Below are positions 16,713-25,811 of a stretch of DNA of 64,000 nt, one piece after another; positions within the stretch are counted from its first letter, which is position 1, and every line of letters begins with the position of its first letter. The notes beneath the pieces were generated by a model. The model had not been told where the DNA came from. It worked only from the letters and a program-made list of their open reading frames with translations, and searched no databases. The translations under genes and the position numbers were made by a program. Source of the stretch: Chthoniobacteraceae bacterium (GTDB lineage: Bacteria > Verrucomicrobiota > Verrucomicrobiia > Chthoniobacterales > Chthoniobacteraceae). The stretch covers positions 1 through 64,000 of the forward strand of contig CANJZW010000009.1 in assembly GCA_947479475.1 (NCBI GenBank). The letters run 5' to 3'.

Positions 16713-17330
16713 TTACTCGATCTCCTTAAGCTGAATATGGCGGTACTCCATGGTTCCGCGGTCTGCCTCCAAACCAATCGGGCCGTCATCGGGAAGTTTG
16801 AGGGCCGCTTCGAGCACTTCGCCATTGCAGGTGCAATGGGCTACGTTGTTTTTGACAACCACTTCGATAATGTTCCACTCCTGCGGCTTATACTTGCCCA
16901 GAGTGTAGTACGGTCCTGCCGTCCAATAGTCCCGGCATTGCAGTTGGGGTTTGCGCAAAAAGATCCCGCTATCAGCGTTCACCGCGGCCCGGAATTCGAG
17001 TTTGAGGTGGAAGTTTTTAGGAAACGTTTGGACCGTCCAAAGTTGGCGCAAGCGCGGTCCGTCGGCTTGGGGATGGACGGTTAACACGCCCGCATTTCCG
17101 GAGTAGCGCTTGTCGGAGGCCTCTGCCTTCCCATCGAAGACCTCCGAGGCATTGTAGCTCCAGCCAGTGAGGTCGCGGCCGTTGAAGAGAGACTTGAATC
17201 CTGCGTCTGGTTTCCATTCTGGCTGTGCTTCTGCCGCAGAGGCCTTTTGAAATAGCGGCAATGGAGAAACAAGGGCGAACAGGAGCGACGCCGAAGCGAG
17301 GCGGGCAAGGGTTGGGAGGGGGAAGTGCAT
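16713..17330 (-). CDS. DUF1080 (3-keto-disaccharide hydrolase-like) protein
   Basis: This 205-aa secreted protein has a signal peptide (ARLASASLLFALVSPLPLF). The concanavalin-like DUF1080 domain (PF06439) is recognised by GFKSLFNGRDLTGW, SGNAGVLTVHP, FHLKLEFRAAVNADSGIFLR and EWNIIEVVVKNNVAHCTCNG. Some members cleave 3-keto-glucosides, which are made by oxidation of sugars. It sits between a large dehydrogenase-like cytochrome protein and a glucosidase, which fits oxidation followed by hydrolysis. That pathway is inference. Confidence 0.9.
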   Translation of the reverse strand: MHFPLPTLARLASASLLFALVSPLPLFQKASAAEAQPEWKPDAGFKSLFNGRDLTGWSYNASEVFDGKAEASDKRYSGNAGVLTVHPQADGPRLRQLWTVQTFPKNFHLKLEFRAAVNADSGIFLRKPQLQCRDYWTAGPYYTLGKYKPQEWNIIEVVVKNNVAHCTCNGEVLEAALKLPDDGPIGLEADRGTMEYRHIQLKEIE

Positions 17331-17443
17331 CCGCTTTTTCTATTTGGAAAACATTGGAAGTGCAATGCCGCATGCCCTGCGAAACCGTGGCGCTCGAATC
17401 TTTAGTCGCCACACGGGGCGCCTGGGGCGGCGAAGACGCTTTG

Positions 17444-20400
17444 TTAGAAGGCTTCCAGGAGCAGATAGTCGAGGCCTACCATGTAAGATGGCTTTGCCGC
17501 CGGGTTTGCGCCGGAGATTTCCACCCCCAAAACGTGATTGCCTTCCGCAAGTTCCATCTCGCAAAGCGTGATCGCCGGCGTGTTTGAGACCTTCGATCCA
17601 AACAGGTCGATTTGAGCGCCCTCCAGCGGCTTTTTGTCGAGAAAGATCCGGACCACTGCGTAGTCGGGGGCGCGGCAGAACGCGGCTTTGAGGCGGTAGC
17701 GGCCTGCCTTTTGGACGGGCACCACGAGATTGAGGACATCTCCAGGTTTGCCGCCCCGCCACCAGAGTTGCGTATCACCCGAGAAAACGCCGTCCTTGAA
17801 ATGTGCCATGGTTTGGGGAGCCACAGAGCCAGTGGAGGAAACGATCTGAAGGGTTTCACCTTCAAGAGCGCCTGCGACTTTGTAGGCTGGTGGCGCGGCT
17901 TCGCCGGGGAGCGCGACCTGTTTCGGACTGGCGAGATATGCCGTCAGGTCCCGCATTTGTTCGGGAGTGAGCGCCGCAAAAAGGCCTGCGGGCATCATGG
18001 AGATTCCAGGTTTTTCCTCCGATTTGATATCGGTTTTACGCACCTGTTCTTCCGGACCGAAAGCCTGCACCGTGATTGTGGTGTCGTTCTCCTGACGCAC
18101 CATTCCCGAGACAATTCTGCCATCTTTGAGGGTCAAGACGTGCAGTTCGTAGTCTTTGCCAATGATTGCGTTCGGATTGGTGACGTTTTCTAAAAGGTAG
18201 TCGATGTCAGCACGATTGGAGCCCGTCAGGTCGGGCCCGATTTTCGCGCCTTCGCCAAAAAGTTGGTGACACTGGCCGCAGATGGTTTTGAACAGGAGCC
18301 GGCCTTGGGGAAGGCTGGCAGTTTTGAGGTAGGCTGGTGTGAGGACGGCCTTCAGGCGGGCATGTTCCTTGGCTGCCGCCGCAGTCGTCGCATCCTTATC
18401 CCCGGTGCGAACGACACCCCAGACCTTCTCGAGCAAGGCGGTGAGACGTTCATCGTTGAGCCCAGCGATTTGTCGGGCGGCGAAGGCTGGAATATCGGTG
18501 TGAGGGATCTTCTTTTCGGAGACCGCTTCGAGCAGTTGAAGAGCGGTTGTCGAGCGCCCCGCGAGCCCCACCACGGCGGCTGACTTTTCCTCGGAAGTGA
18601 ACTTGGGATAGTCTTGTAAGACGGCGTTAAAAAAGCGGGCGGACGGCGATTCGGCAGCTGTGGTTTGTTGCGCCTGCAAAGAGGCTCCCAAACGCAGGAC
18701 GTCCAGCCGAACGAGCGTTTCAGGCAGAAGGACGAGCAGCAGTTCTCCAAGGGCGGAATCGTGTGCGCCAGCGAGAATTTGAAGTGCGAATTGGCGTCGG
18801 GTTATTGCGGCCGAACGATCACGCGCCAGAGCGCGTAGTTCAGGCCAGGCGCGTGAATCGTTAAAAGCGGCTCCCAAAACGGAACGGACGTCCTGGAGTT
18901 CCGCGTGCTGCGCGTTAGCGGGTTGGGCTTGGAGAATCGTTGTGATTGCATCATAGGCGGCCCGCCAATGAGCGGGCTCGGGGAGGTTGAAGCGGCCTTT
19001 GAGCGCCTCCGCAACGGGTCCGAGGTAAACGAGGGCCGCGCTTGCATTGGCGGCTTTCGCCGCGGCGTCCACCAAAAGATCCAATGTGGCTGGGACCTGT
19101 GTTTCCGCGAGACGCCGTGCGATTAAGCGGGCGGGGAGTTCGATTTTGGAAGAGCGTGCCAGAGTGAGGGCTGCATCGGGTTGCTGGGGGACGGCGGCTT
19201 CGATCCCATACCAAAGCATTTGGGGAAGATTGTGGTCGCCGTTGTCCTCCGCATGTTGGAGAAGAGGGCGCGCAAGGTTCCAGCGCTCGGCGTTTGGGAG
19301 TCGCTGCAGGGCGCTGGCAAGGGCCAATCGAACGGTTGGATCGCTTTCTTTTTCTGCGATCGCAACCAGCCCGCTTAAAAACGTTCTGCTTGGAAGGGCT
19401 TTTTCGAGCCCCAGTTGAATCGCCCATTGCCGGACGGCAGCTTCCGGATCCGTGAGCAACCTTAGCCAGAGCGTTTGATTCCCAGAATGGTTGGTGGCGT
19501 GGATCCACCACATGAGCCGCAAGCGGACATCCACGCTGGTTTCCGTACCCAGCATCGAAACCGCTTTTTCGATCAGCGACTGGTCCAAAGGCGCCTTGGC
19601 AGCGGTTTCCTCAATACGACGTCGCGCAATTCTGTTAAGCCAGCCGTTGGGGGAACGCTGCAGTTCAAGAGTTGAGTCGGGTTCCCACAATCCAGCGGAT
19701 TCTTTCCAAGGTTTCCAGCCTTCATAACGGACGCGATAAAGGCGGCCGTTGGTGCGGTCCCAGATTTCAGATTTTCCAGAGTGACACTTTTGCCGATCGT
19801 ACCAATCGCTGAAAACAAGACTCCCGTCTGGGGCGGCTTTGAGAGTGACTGCGGTGAAGTTGAAATCGTTGGATTTGAAAAAATCAGGGAGGTGAGCCGC
19901 CCTGTATCCAGAGCCCTCAGGCAGGAGATTTTCCTGATTGATTCGTTTTCCGTGAATGTTCCCAAAGAGGGGACGCCCCCTGTATTCCGGGGGGAAGTTT
20001 TCGCCTTCGTAGATGCAGAGACCGCAGTGGGCGTGGCCGCCGCCAGCTTCGTCGGAGGGGTCTTTAACCGATTGTTTTCCAACGAAGTGTGCATGGTCTG
20101 CGATGGTCTCTATGTTTTTGTAAACGTAGGGATTAAAGTGCCCCATGGGGTTGGATTGACGCAGGTAATAGGCTCCCTGGATGATGTGCCAGAAGTGGGG
20201 GATGACGCAGGCTTCCGCAAAAAACTGGCCCTTCGAGTTGAAGTCGAGGCCCCATGGGTTTGAGGTTCCCTGAGCAAAAATTTCAAACTCCTCGCGCACA
20301 GGATGCCACCGCCAGTAAGCGCAGTTCATCGGGGTGCGTTTGCGTGTTCCGGCCGGCCCCGTGCACACGCGGACCTGCGAGTGGGTGAAAACGCCGTGGC

Positions 20401-21016
20401 AGCCATACAGCCAGCCGTCTGGGCCCCAGATAAAGGAATTGAGGGTTTCATGCGTGTCGTGCCAGCCGAAGCCATCGGCGAGAACTCTGGGAGGGCCTGA
20501 GGGGTGGGTTCCCGAGGCGTCAAGGGGGATGTGCAAAAGGTAGGGAGCCGCGCCTACGTATACGCCGCCGAAGCCCACTTCGATCCCCGAGACGAGGTTG
20601 AGGTTTTCGAGAAACACCTTTTTGGTTTCAAAGGTTCCATCGCCGTCTTCGTCCGAAAAAATAACAATTCTGTCGGAGCCGCCCAGAACGTTGGCGAGTT
20701 CTTCGGTGTTGAGGCGGTCAAGGTGAGGATCCTCGTCGGGCCTGGGCACGGGCGGTTTGCCTGCACGTTGGGGATAGGTGTTTCCCTCGACGACCCAGAG
20801 GCGGCCGTGTTCGTCCCAGCAAAAAGCGATGGGTTGGACCAGGTCGGGTTCCGCTTTCAGAATGTCCGCAGTGAAGCCTGGGGGGAGGGAAAAGCGTTTG
20901 AGTGCCTCTTGGGGGGAGAGGAGCGGGTTCGGATCTTCCGCCCGGAGTGGGCCTAGGAGAGCGATGACAAAAAGGCAGCAAGCGCCGAATCTTTGGGAGA
21001 ACGGTTTCTCAGACAT
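17444..21016 (-). CDS. PVC-type dehydrogenase-propeller/HEAT/cytochrome c fusion
   Basis: This 1190-aa secreted protein has a signal peptide (FGACCLFVIALLGPLRA). Residues 30-430 form a six-bladed sorbosone-dehydrogenase-like propeller (PPGFTADILKAEP, GRLWVVEGNTYP, WGPDGWLYGCHG), the TIGR02604 group. About 450-850 is helical HEAT-like repeat. A c-type heme site, CGQCH (Cys913, Cys916, His917), follows in a domain with GPDLTGSNRADIDYLLENVT and the likely Met ligand in SMMPAGLF. The last 170 residues form a beta-rich domain resembling a carbohydrate-binding module. Such proteins are almost confined to Planctomycetes and Verrucomicrobia. It leads the operon with DUF1080 (113 bp) and GH63. The substrate is probably a sugar but is not shown. 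Confidence 0.93.
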   Translation of the reverse strand: MSEKPFSQRFGACCLFVIALLGPLRAEDPNPLLSPQEALKRFSLPPGFTADILKAEPDLVQPIAFCWDEHGRLWVVEGNTYPQRAGKPPVPRPDEDPHLDRLNTEELANVLGGSDRIVIFSDEDGDGTFETKKVFLENLNLVSGIEVGFGGVYVGAAPYLLHIPLDASGTHPSGPPRVLADGFGWHDTHETLNSFIWGPDGWLYGCHGVFTHSQVRVCTGPAGTRKRTPMNCAYWRWHPVREEFEIFAQGTSNPWGLDFNSKGQFFAEACVIPHFWHIIQGAYYLRQSNPMGHFNPYVYKNIETIADHAHFVGKQSVKDPSDEAGGGHAHCGLCIYEGENFPPEYRGRPLFGNIHGKRINQENLLPEGSGYRAAHLPDFFKSNDFNFTAVTLKAAPDGSLVFSDWYDRQKCHSGKSEIWDRTNGRLYRVRYEGWKPWKESAGLWEPDSTLELQRSPNGWLNRIARRRIEETAAKAPLDQSLIEKAVSMLGTETSVDVRLRLMWWIHATNHSGNQTLWLRLLTDPEAAVRQWAIQLGLEKALPSRTFLSGLVAIAEKESDPTVRLALASALQRLPNAERWNLARPLLQHAEDNGDHNLPQMLWYGIEAAVPQQPDAALTLARSSKIELPARLIARRLAETQVPATLDLLVDAAAKAANASAALVYLGPVAEALKGRFNLPEPAHWRAAYDAITTILQAQPANAQHAELQDVRSVLGAAFNDSRAWPELRALARDRSAAITRRQFALQILAGAHDSALGELLLVLLPETLVRLDVLRLGASLQAQQTTAAESPSARFFNAVLQDYPKFTSEEKSAAVVGLAGRSTTALQLLEAVSEKKIPHTDIPAFAARQIAGLNDERLTALLEKVWGVVRTGDKDATTAAAAKEHARLKAVLTPAYLKTASLPQGRLLFKTICGQCHQLFGEGAKIGPDLTGSNRADIDYLLENVTNPNAIIGKDYELHVLTLKDGRIVSGMVRQENDTTITVQAFGPEEQVRKTDIKSEEKPGISMMPAGLFAALTPEQMRDLTAYLASPKQVALPGEAAPPAYKVAGALEGETLQIVSSTGSVAPQTMAHFKDGVFSGDTQLWWRGGKPGDVLNLVVPVQKAGRYRLKAAFCRAPDYAVVRIFLDKKPLEGAQIDLFGSKVSNTPAITLCEMELAEGNHVLGVEISGANPAAKPSYMVGLDYLLLEAF

Positions 21017-21191
21017 GGTGGGGTAGGAAACCGGATTGGGTTGCCGCCGTGAAAGGAATACGCCCGGGAGGCATTTTGAAAACGGCGTGATGGATCCAGT
21101 GACCCCTATTTTTTAGTGGGATCGACGCCTGATTGCACCATCTTAAATCGGCTCGACCGGCGGGCCGCGTTAACGCAAGTTCACTGCCCTT

Positions 21192-22067
21192 ATGTCCACT
21201 TCTCTTGCGATCGGGTTCATCGGAACGGGTGTGATGGGGCGCAGCATGGCGTCTCATTTGCTCAAGGCTGGCCACGTTGTTCACGTCTACAACCGCACAC
21301 GCGAAAAGGCTCAGTCCCTTTTGGATGCAGGCGCACACTGGCACGATACCGCCGGTGCTGTTGCTGCCGCGGCCGATGTGGTGATCACGATGCTTGGCTT
21401 TCCTACAGACGTGGAGGCCACCTATTTTGGCGCCGGCGGGGTCATCGAAAAAGCCAGGCCTGGGGCCCTGCTGATTGACATGACGACTTCCAGTCCGCTC
21501 CTCGCGAGGCGTATTGCCGAGGCCGCAGCGCATCGTGGAATTTCCGCTTTGGACGCGCCCGTTTCCGGGGGAGACATTGGCGCCCGGGAGGCGCGTCTGG
21601 TGATTATGGTGGGCGGTGAAGGTGCTGCCTTTGAGCGCGCCAAGCCCGTTTTTGAGTTGATGGGCAAAAACATCGCGCTGCTTGGGGGCGCGGGGGCGGG
21701 CCAGCATTGCAAGATGGCCAACCAAATTTCGGTGGCGGTCGGGATGGTGGCTTGGTGTGAAGCTCTCGCCTATGCCCAAAAGGCGGGTCTGGATCCGGCG
21801 GCCGTGCACCAAAGCATCAGCGGAGGAGCCGCTGGAAGTTGGGCGTTGACCACTCTGGCTCCGCGCGCTTTGTCGGGGGACTACGCCCCGGGCTTCTACG
21901 TGAAGCATATTTTGAAAGACATGCGGATCGCCCTGGAAAGTGCGGCCGAACTGAATCTGGAGCTGCCCGGACTTGCCGTGGCAAAAGGACTTTACGACAG
22001 GGTTGCGGCTCATGGATGGGAAGAGTGCGGCACACAGGCCCTCTACCGCCTTTACCTCGCCCTATGA
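21192..22067 (+). CDS. garR: Tartronate semialdehyde reductase-like dehydrogenase
   Basis: This 291-aa protein is of the 3-hydroxyisobutyrate dehydrogenase family. The NAD(P) site is IGFIGTGVMGRSMASHL (near residue 8), followed by the substrate motif DAPVSGGDIGAREA and the catalytic Lys174 in GAGQHCKMANQ. In D-glucarate/galactarate catabolism the GarR-type enzyme reduces tartronate semialdehyde to glycerate. The family alone would not give the substrate; the downstream aldolase and glucarate-dehydratase-like genes do. The stop overlaps the next start (ATGA). Confidence 0.85.
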   Translation: MSTSLAIGFIGTGVMGRSMASHLLKAGHVVHVYNRTREKAQSLLDAGAHWHDTAGAVAAAADVVITMLGFPTDVEATYFGAGGVIEKARPGALLIDMTTSSPLLARRIAEAAAHRGISALDAPVSGGDIGAREARLVIMVGGEGAAFERAKPVFELMGKNIALLGGAGAGQHCKMANQISVAVGMVAWCEALAYAQKAGLDPAAVHQSISGGAAGSWALTTLAPRALSGDYAPGFYVKHILKDMRIALESAAELNLELPGLAVAKGLYDRVAAHGWEECGTQALYRLYLAL

Positions 22068-22831
22068 GCCTTCGCCCCTCTTTTCGGAGTCGCGTGCTTG
22101 CCGGGGAATGGCTCGCCGGTTCATTCATCAACCTCGGATCTGCGCTGACGGCGGAGATTGCGGCGCGCGCCGGGTTTGATTGGCTGATGCTTGACTATGA
22201 GCATGGGCCAGGTTCCGAGGAAACATTGCTTCATCAATTGCAGGCCGTCTCGGCTTCCGGCGCCGCCACGATTGTACGGATTGCTGACAACGAAGCACCC
22301 CGATTTAAACGGGCCCTCGACTTGGGTTCGGATGGCGTGATGGTTCCGTACATCAGCAGCGAGGCAGAGGCGCATGCCGCGGTTGCGGCCGTGCGATACC
22401 CGCCGCACGGGATCCGGGGTGTTTCAAAATTCAACAGGGCCGCGGGCTTCGGGCAGGGCTTTGAGGACTACTACCTGCATGCACATGAGCGCCTTGTGAC
22501 GATGGCCCAAATCGAGACGCCAGAGTCCCTGGAGCGACTCGACGCCATTGCCGGAGTGGATGGTGTCGACGTTCTTTTCGTAGGGCCGTTGGACCTGACG
22601 ACAAATCTCGGTATTCAGGGGCAGTTCGACCACCCCCTCTTCGTCGACGCGCGTCAAAAGGTGGCTGCCGCCGCCAAACGCGCTGGCAAGGCTGCTGGAA
22701 TTCTTGCAACCGCCCCGGGCCAGATCTCCACTCTTCGCGCTGAGGGGTATACGGTAGTGGCCTTCGGCTCCGACGGGGGCGCAGTGACCGCCGGGCTTGC
22801 CCAGTCCCTTGCGGCCCTCCGTGCCAGCTAA
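22064..22831 (+). CDS. garL: HpcH/HpaI aldolase (2-dehydro-3-deoxyglucarate aldolase-like)
   Basis: The start at 22064 overlaps the previous stop by four bases and gives 255 aa, the usual length; an upstream in-frame start at 21839 only extends into the previous gene. Class II metal-dependent aldolase signatures are present: GFDWLMLDYEHGPGSEE, the metal-binding Glu in MAQIETPESL, and VLFVGPLDLTTNLG. GarL-type enzymes split 5-keto-4-deoxyglucarate into pyruvate and tartronate semialdehyde, which the upstream reductase can use. Substrate by context; other HpcH/HpaI substrates are possible. Confidence 0.82.
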   Translation: MSLRPSFRSRVLAGEWLAGSFINLGSALTAEIAARAGFDWLMLDYEHGPGSEETLLHQLQAVSASGAATIVRIADNEAPRFKRALDLGSDGVMVPYISSEAEAHAAVAAVRYPPHGIRGVSKFNRAAGFGQGFEDYYLHAHERLVTMAQIETPESLERLDAIAGVDGVDVLFVGPLDLTTNLGIQGQFDHPLFVDARQKVAAAAKRAGKAAGILATAPGQISTLRAEGYTVVAFGSDGGAVTAGLAQSLAALRAS

Positions 22832-22862
22832 CAAAGAACCGAACAACGGGATTTACTGACTT

Positions 22863-24149
22863 ATGCGTATTGTTGAAATGCACATCACGCCGATCGCCCT
22901 GGGGGATCCGCCTCTTTTAAACGCGGCCGGACTGCACGCTCCCTATGCGCTGCGGACGGTGGTTGAGCTTGTGACTGCCTGCGGCATCACCGGGCTGGCG
23001 GAGGTTCCGGGGAGCGCTGCCGTGGATGCTGTCCTGGAGGAGGCCCGTGAGGTTGTGCTGGGGGCCGATCCTCGCAACTGGCACGCGCTTAGGGCCGCGC
23101 TCGAAGGGCACTTCAAGCCTGAGTCCTCGGCGGCACGTGGGGACGCACCCTGGGATCAGCGCAAGATCGTACAGGTTTTCAGCGCCCTCGACGTGGCCTG
23201 CCTGGATATCGCGGGCAAGGCCTACGGGGTGCCGGTGGCGAACTTGCTCGGCGGAATCGTCCGTGAGCGGGTACCTTATTCCGCCTACCTGTTCTTCAAA
23301 TACGAAGGTGCCGGCGGTTCCCTCGCCTTTGATGTGGATCCCGGAGCCACCGGTTGGGATGCCGCCCGGCAGCGCGCGGCCCTCGACCCCGAAGGCATTG
23401 TGGCTCAGGCGAAGGCGATGGTTGCCGAGTTCGGGTTCCGCTCCATCAAACTAAAGGGGGGCGTGTTTGAGCCGGAACAGGAGGTGGCTGCGTTGAAGGC
23501 GCTCCGTTCAGCCTTTGGTCCCGAAGTTCCGATTCGATACGACCCGAATGCGTTGTGGTCGGTTGAAACGTCTGTGCGCTGGGGCAGGGAGCTTGAAAGT
23601 GTGCTCGAATACTTTGAAGATCCAGCCCGCGGACAGCCGGCGATGGCCGAGGTGCGCCGCGCGGTGAAGCTGCCGCTGGCGACAAACATGTGCACAACGT
23701 CTTTTGCGGATTTGCCTGGAAGCGTGAAGCACGGCTCTGAGGATATCATTCTCACCGATCACCATTACTGGGGCGGGTTGCATGCGTCCATGGAGCTGGC
23801 CTCCTTCTGCCGGTCGTTTGGGTTGGGCGTCTCAATGCATTCAAACAACCATGCCGGGATCTCGATGGCTGCCATGACGCATTTGGGAGCTGCGATGCCC
23901 AATCTGAGTTACGCACTCGACACGCACTATCCCTGGCAGTGGGAAGAGATCATCAAAGGCGGCCGGATGAAAATCGAAGACGGCTGCGTCGCCCTGCCCA
24001 AGGGGCCCGGGCTTGGTGTGGAACTGGATCGCACCGCATTGGAACACGCGCATCAGAACTACCTGCGGTGCGGGCTCAAGGAACGAGACGACGAACCGGA
24101 GATGCAAAAGAAAGTTCCCGGTTGGAAATTCAAGGCCACGCGCTGGTAG
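22863..24149 (+). CDS. Glucarate dehydratase-like enolase-superfamily enzyme
   Basis: This 428-aa protein aligns with the glucarate/galactarate dehydratase branch of the enolase superfamily. Catalytic KxK is Lys196/Lys198 in SIKLKGGVFEPEQE. The metal-site Asp is in RYDPNALWS. His326 and His330 lie in SMHSNNHAGISMAAMTH, the signature of GudD. It would dehydrate D-glucarate (or a related aldarate) to 5-keto-4-deoxyglucarate, the substrate of the upstream aldolase. It starts 31 bp after that gene. The N-terminus (TPIALGDPPLLNAAGLH) also fits GudD. Confidence 0.85.
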   Translation: MRIVEMHITPIALGDPPLLNAAGLHAPYALRTVVELVTACGITGLAEVPGSAAVDAVLEEAREVVLGADPRNWHALRAALEGHFKPESSAARGDAPWDQRKIVQVFSALDVACLDIAGKAYGVPVANLLGGIVRERVPYSAYLFFKYEGAGGSLAFDVDPGATGWDAARQRAALDPEGIVAQAKAMVAEFGFRSIKLKGGVFEPEQEVAALKALRSAFGPEVPIRYDPNALWSVETSVRWGRELESVLEYFEDPARGQPAMAEVRRAVKLPLATNMCTTSFADLPGSVKHGSEDIILTDHHYWGGLHASMELASFCRSFGLGVSMHSNNHAGISMAAMTHLGAAMPNLSYALDTHYPWQWEEIIKGGRMKIEDGCVALPKGPGLGVELDRTALEHAHQNYLRCGLKERDDEPEMQKKVPGWKFKATRW

Positions 24150-24210
24150 AAGTCTCCCCATTGTCTTTGAGCACCCCCCGATTTAGTTCTCACGTATCCC
24201 ACATTTCCCA

Positions 24211-25044
24211 ATGAAACGTTTATTCGCGCCGCTTGGCTTTCTTTCGATCGCATTCACGCTTTGTGCGCAGCAACCCGCCCAGTCTCCCAAAGGAGAACCG
24301 ACAAACGCGGCCGCGGCCGAGGCTGCCGCTCAAAAAGCTGCCAAAGAGGCGGTTGTGGAGGAAAAATACAGCGCGTGGGTGAATACTCAAACGCCTGAGG
24401 CGCAGGCATGGGAAAAAGTGCTGCAGCAAAACCTGGGAGGATTTTATCTTCCGTTGCACAAGCAGGACAAAGTCTCTGGAAAATCCAATGCGTGGGATTT
24501 TGTGGCGGACGTTCCCGGCCTTCCTCGCGTTTTGTTGATTGGGGATTCTGTCTCGCGCGGTTACACGCAGGCGGTGCGGGCGGCGCTGGCAGGCAAAATG
24601 AACGTGCACCGTGCGCCCGAAAACTGCGGTCCGACGGCAAATGGTGTTAAGAAAATCGAAGTATGGCTGGGAGATGGAAAGTGGGATGTAATCCATTTTA
24701 ATTTTGGAATCCATGACCGGAGCACTCCGCTGGCTGATTATCAGCAGCGTTTGGAACAACTCGTCGAAAGAATGTCCAAGACAGGTGCGAAACTCATTTG
24801 GGCGAGCACCACTCCGATTCCGGACGATCTTCCAAAAAACCAAAGGGCGTCTTCCATCATTGAACGCAATACGAGAGCCATGGAAGTCATGATGAAGGCT
24901 GGTGTTACAAGCGACGACCTTTTCGGTGCGATCAGTCCCCATCTGGCTGATTTGCAGAACCCTAACGACGTTCATTTTAACGGGAAGGGCTATGAGTTTT
25001 TGGGGGCCGAGGTGGCGAAGTCGCTACAGGCGGCTTTGAAGTAA
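24211..25044 (+). CDS. Secreted SGNH/GDSL hydrolase (1)
   Basis: This 277-aa protein has a signal peptide ending near CAQQPAQ and an Ala/Lys-rich linker (residues 28-50). The SGNH fold shows block I VLLIGDSVSRGY with the nucleophilic Ser, the Gly/Asn block IHFNFGIHD, and a C-terminal NPNDVHFNGKGYEFLG with the catalytic Asp and His. These enzymes remove acyl groups from sugars or lipids. It follows the dehydratase gene by 61 bp and precedes a second SGNH gene by 22 bp, so it may belong to the same operon. The natural ester is unknown. Confidence 0.85.
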   Translation: MKRLFAPLGFLSIAFTLCAQQPAQSPKGEPTNAAAAEAAAQKAAKEAVVEEKYSAWVNTQTPEAQAWEKVLQQNLGGFYLPLHKQDKVSGKSNAWDFVADVPGLPRVLLIGDSVSRGYTQAVRAALAGKMNVHRAPENCGPTANGVKKIEVWLGDGKWDVIHFNFGIHDRSTPLADYQQRLEQLVERMSKTGAKLIWASTTPIPDDLPKNQRASSIIERNTRAMEVMMKAGVTSDDLFGAISPHLADLQNPNDVHFNGKGYEFLGAEVAKSLQAALK

Positions 25045-25066
25045 ACGTGCGGTTTGCGTGCTTAAA

Positions 25067-25750
25067 ATGAAGCTCCGGATCGCATTCTTTACGGCGTTTT
25101 TGGCAGGAGTTGGGCCTTCGCAAGGGGTTGAAGGCATCGCGGCGTTCACACCCGGTGCGAGGGTTTTGTTTCAAGGGGATTCGATTACCGATGGAAACCG
25201 TGGGCGGAGCGCCGACCCCAACCATATTCTCGGGCACGGTTACGTTTTTGTGATTGCAGCCCGCCATGGAGCGGCATTTCCCGAGGCTGCGGTTGAGTTT
25301 ATGAACCGCGGTGTGAGTGGCAACACGGTTCTTGACCTGGAGAAACGATGGGAGAAGGACGCGCTGGAGCTCAAGCCAGATCTGCTCAGCGTGATGATCG
25401 GAGTAAACGACAATGGGAAAGGCGTTCCCTTGGATGTTTACGAGGAGGTCTACGACAAGCTGCTTACAGCGTCACGCGCAGCCAATTCAAAATTGAAAAT
25501 TGTTCTTTGCGAGCCTTTTGTCAAACCTGCGGAGACGTTGAATCCAGGGATCCTCCAGCGTCAGGAGGCTGTCTCTCGCCTCGCACAAAAACACGCTGCC
25601 GCCGTGGTTCGCTTCCAGCCGATCTTCGACAGCGCGAGCAAACGGGTCCCCGCCTCGTATTGGATTTGGGACAACGTTCACCCGACTTATCGAGGGCATC
25701 AGTTGATGGCTGATGAGTGGGAGCGGGTGGTGCGCGAATTTTGGAAGTAG
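25067..25750 (+). CDS. Secreted SGNH/GDSL hydrolase (2)
   Basis: Starting at ATG 25067 (MKLRIAFFTAFLAGVGPSQG) gives 227 aa with a signal peptide; a GTG at 25058 adds three residues. SGNH blocks are LFQGDSITDGNRG (Ser nucleophile), MNRGVSGNTVLDLE (Gly), LLSVMIGVNDNG (Asn) and WDNVHPTYRGHQLMA (Asp and His). It is closer to the GDSL group that deacetylates carbohydrates than to the previous gene, and is not a recent duplicate of it. Probably co-transcribed with it. Confidence 0.88.
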   Translation: MKLRIAFFTAFLAGVGPSQGVEGIAAFTPGARVLFQGDSITDGNRGRSADPNHILGHGYVFVIAARHGAAFPEAAVEFMNRGVSGNTVLDLEKRWEKDALELKPDLLSVMIGVNDNGKGVPLDVYEEVYDKLLTASRAANSKLKIVLCEPFVKPAETLNPGILQRQEAVSRLAQKHAAAVVRFQPIFDSASKRVPASYWIWDNVHPTYRGHQLMADEWERVVREFWK

Positions 25751-25811
25751 TTTGGCCGGGGGGCCTCAGGATTCCACGCGCAATGGTTTCCCAAGGAAGG
25801 GTTGGTTTGGG

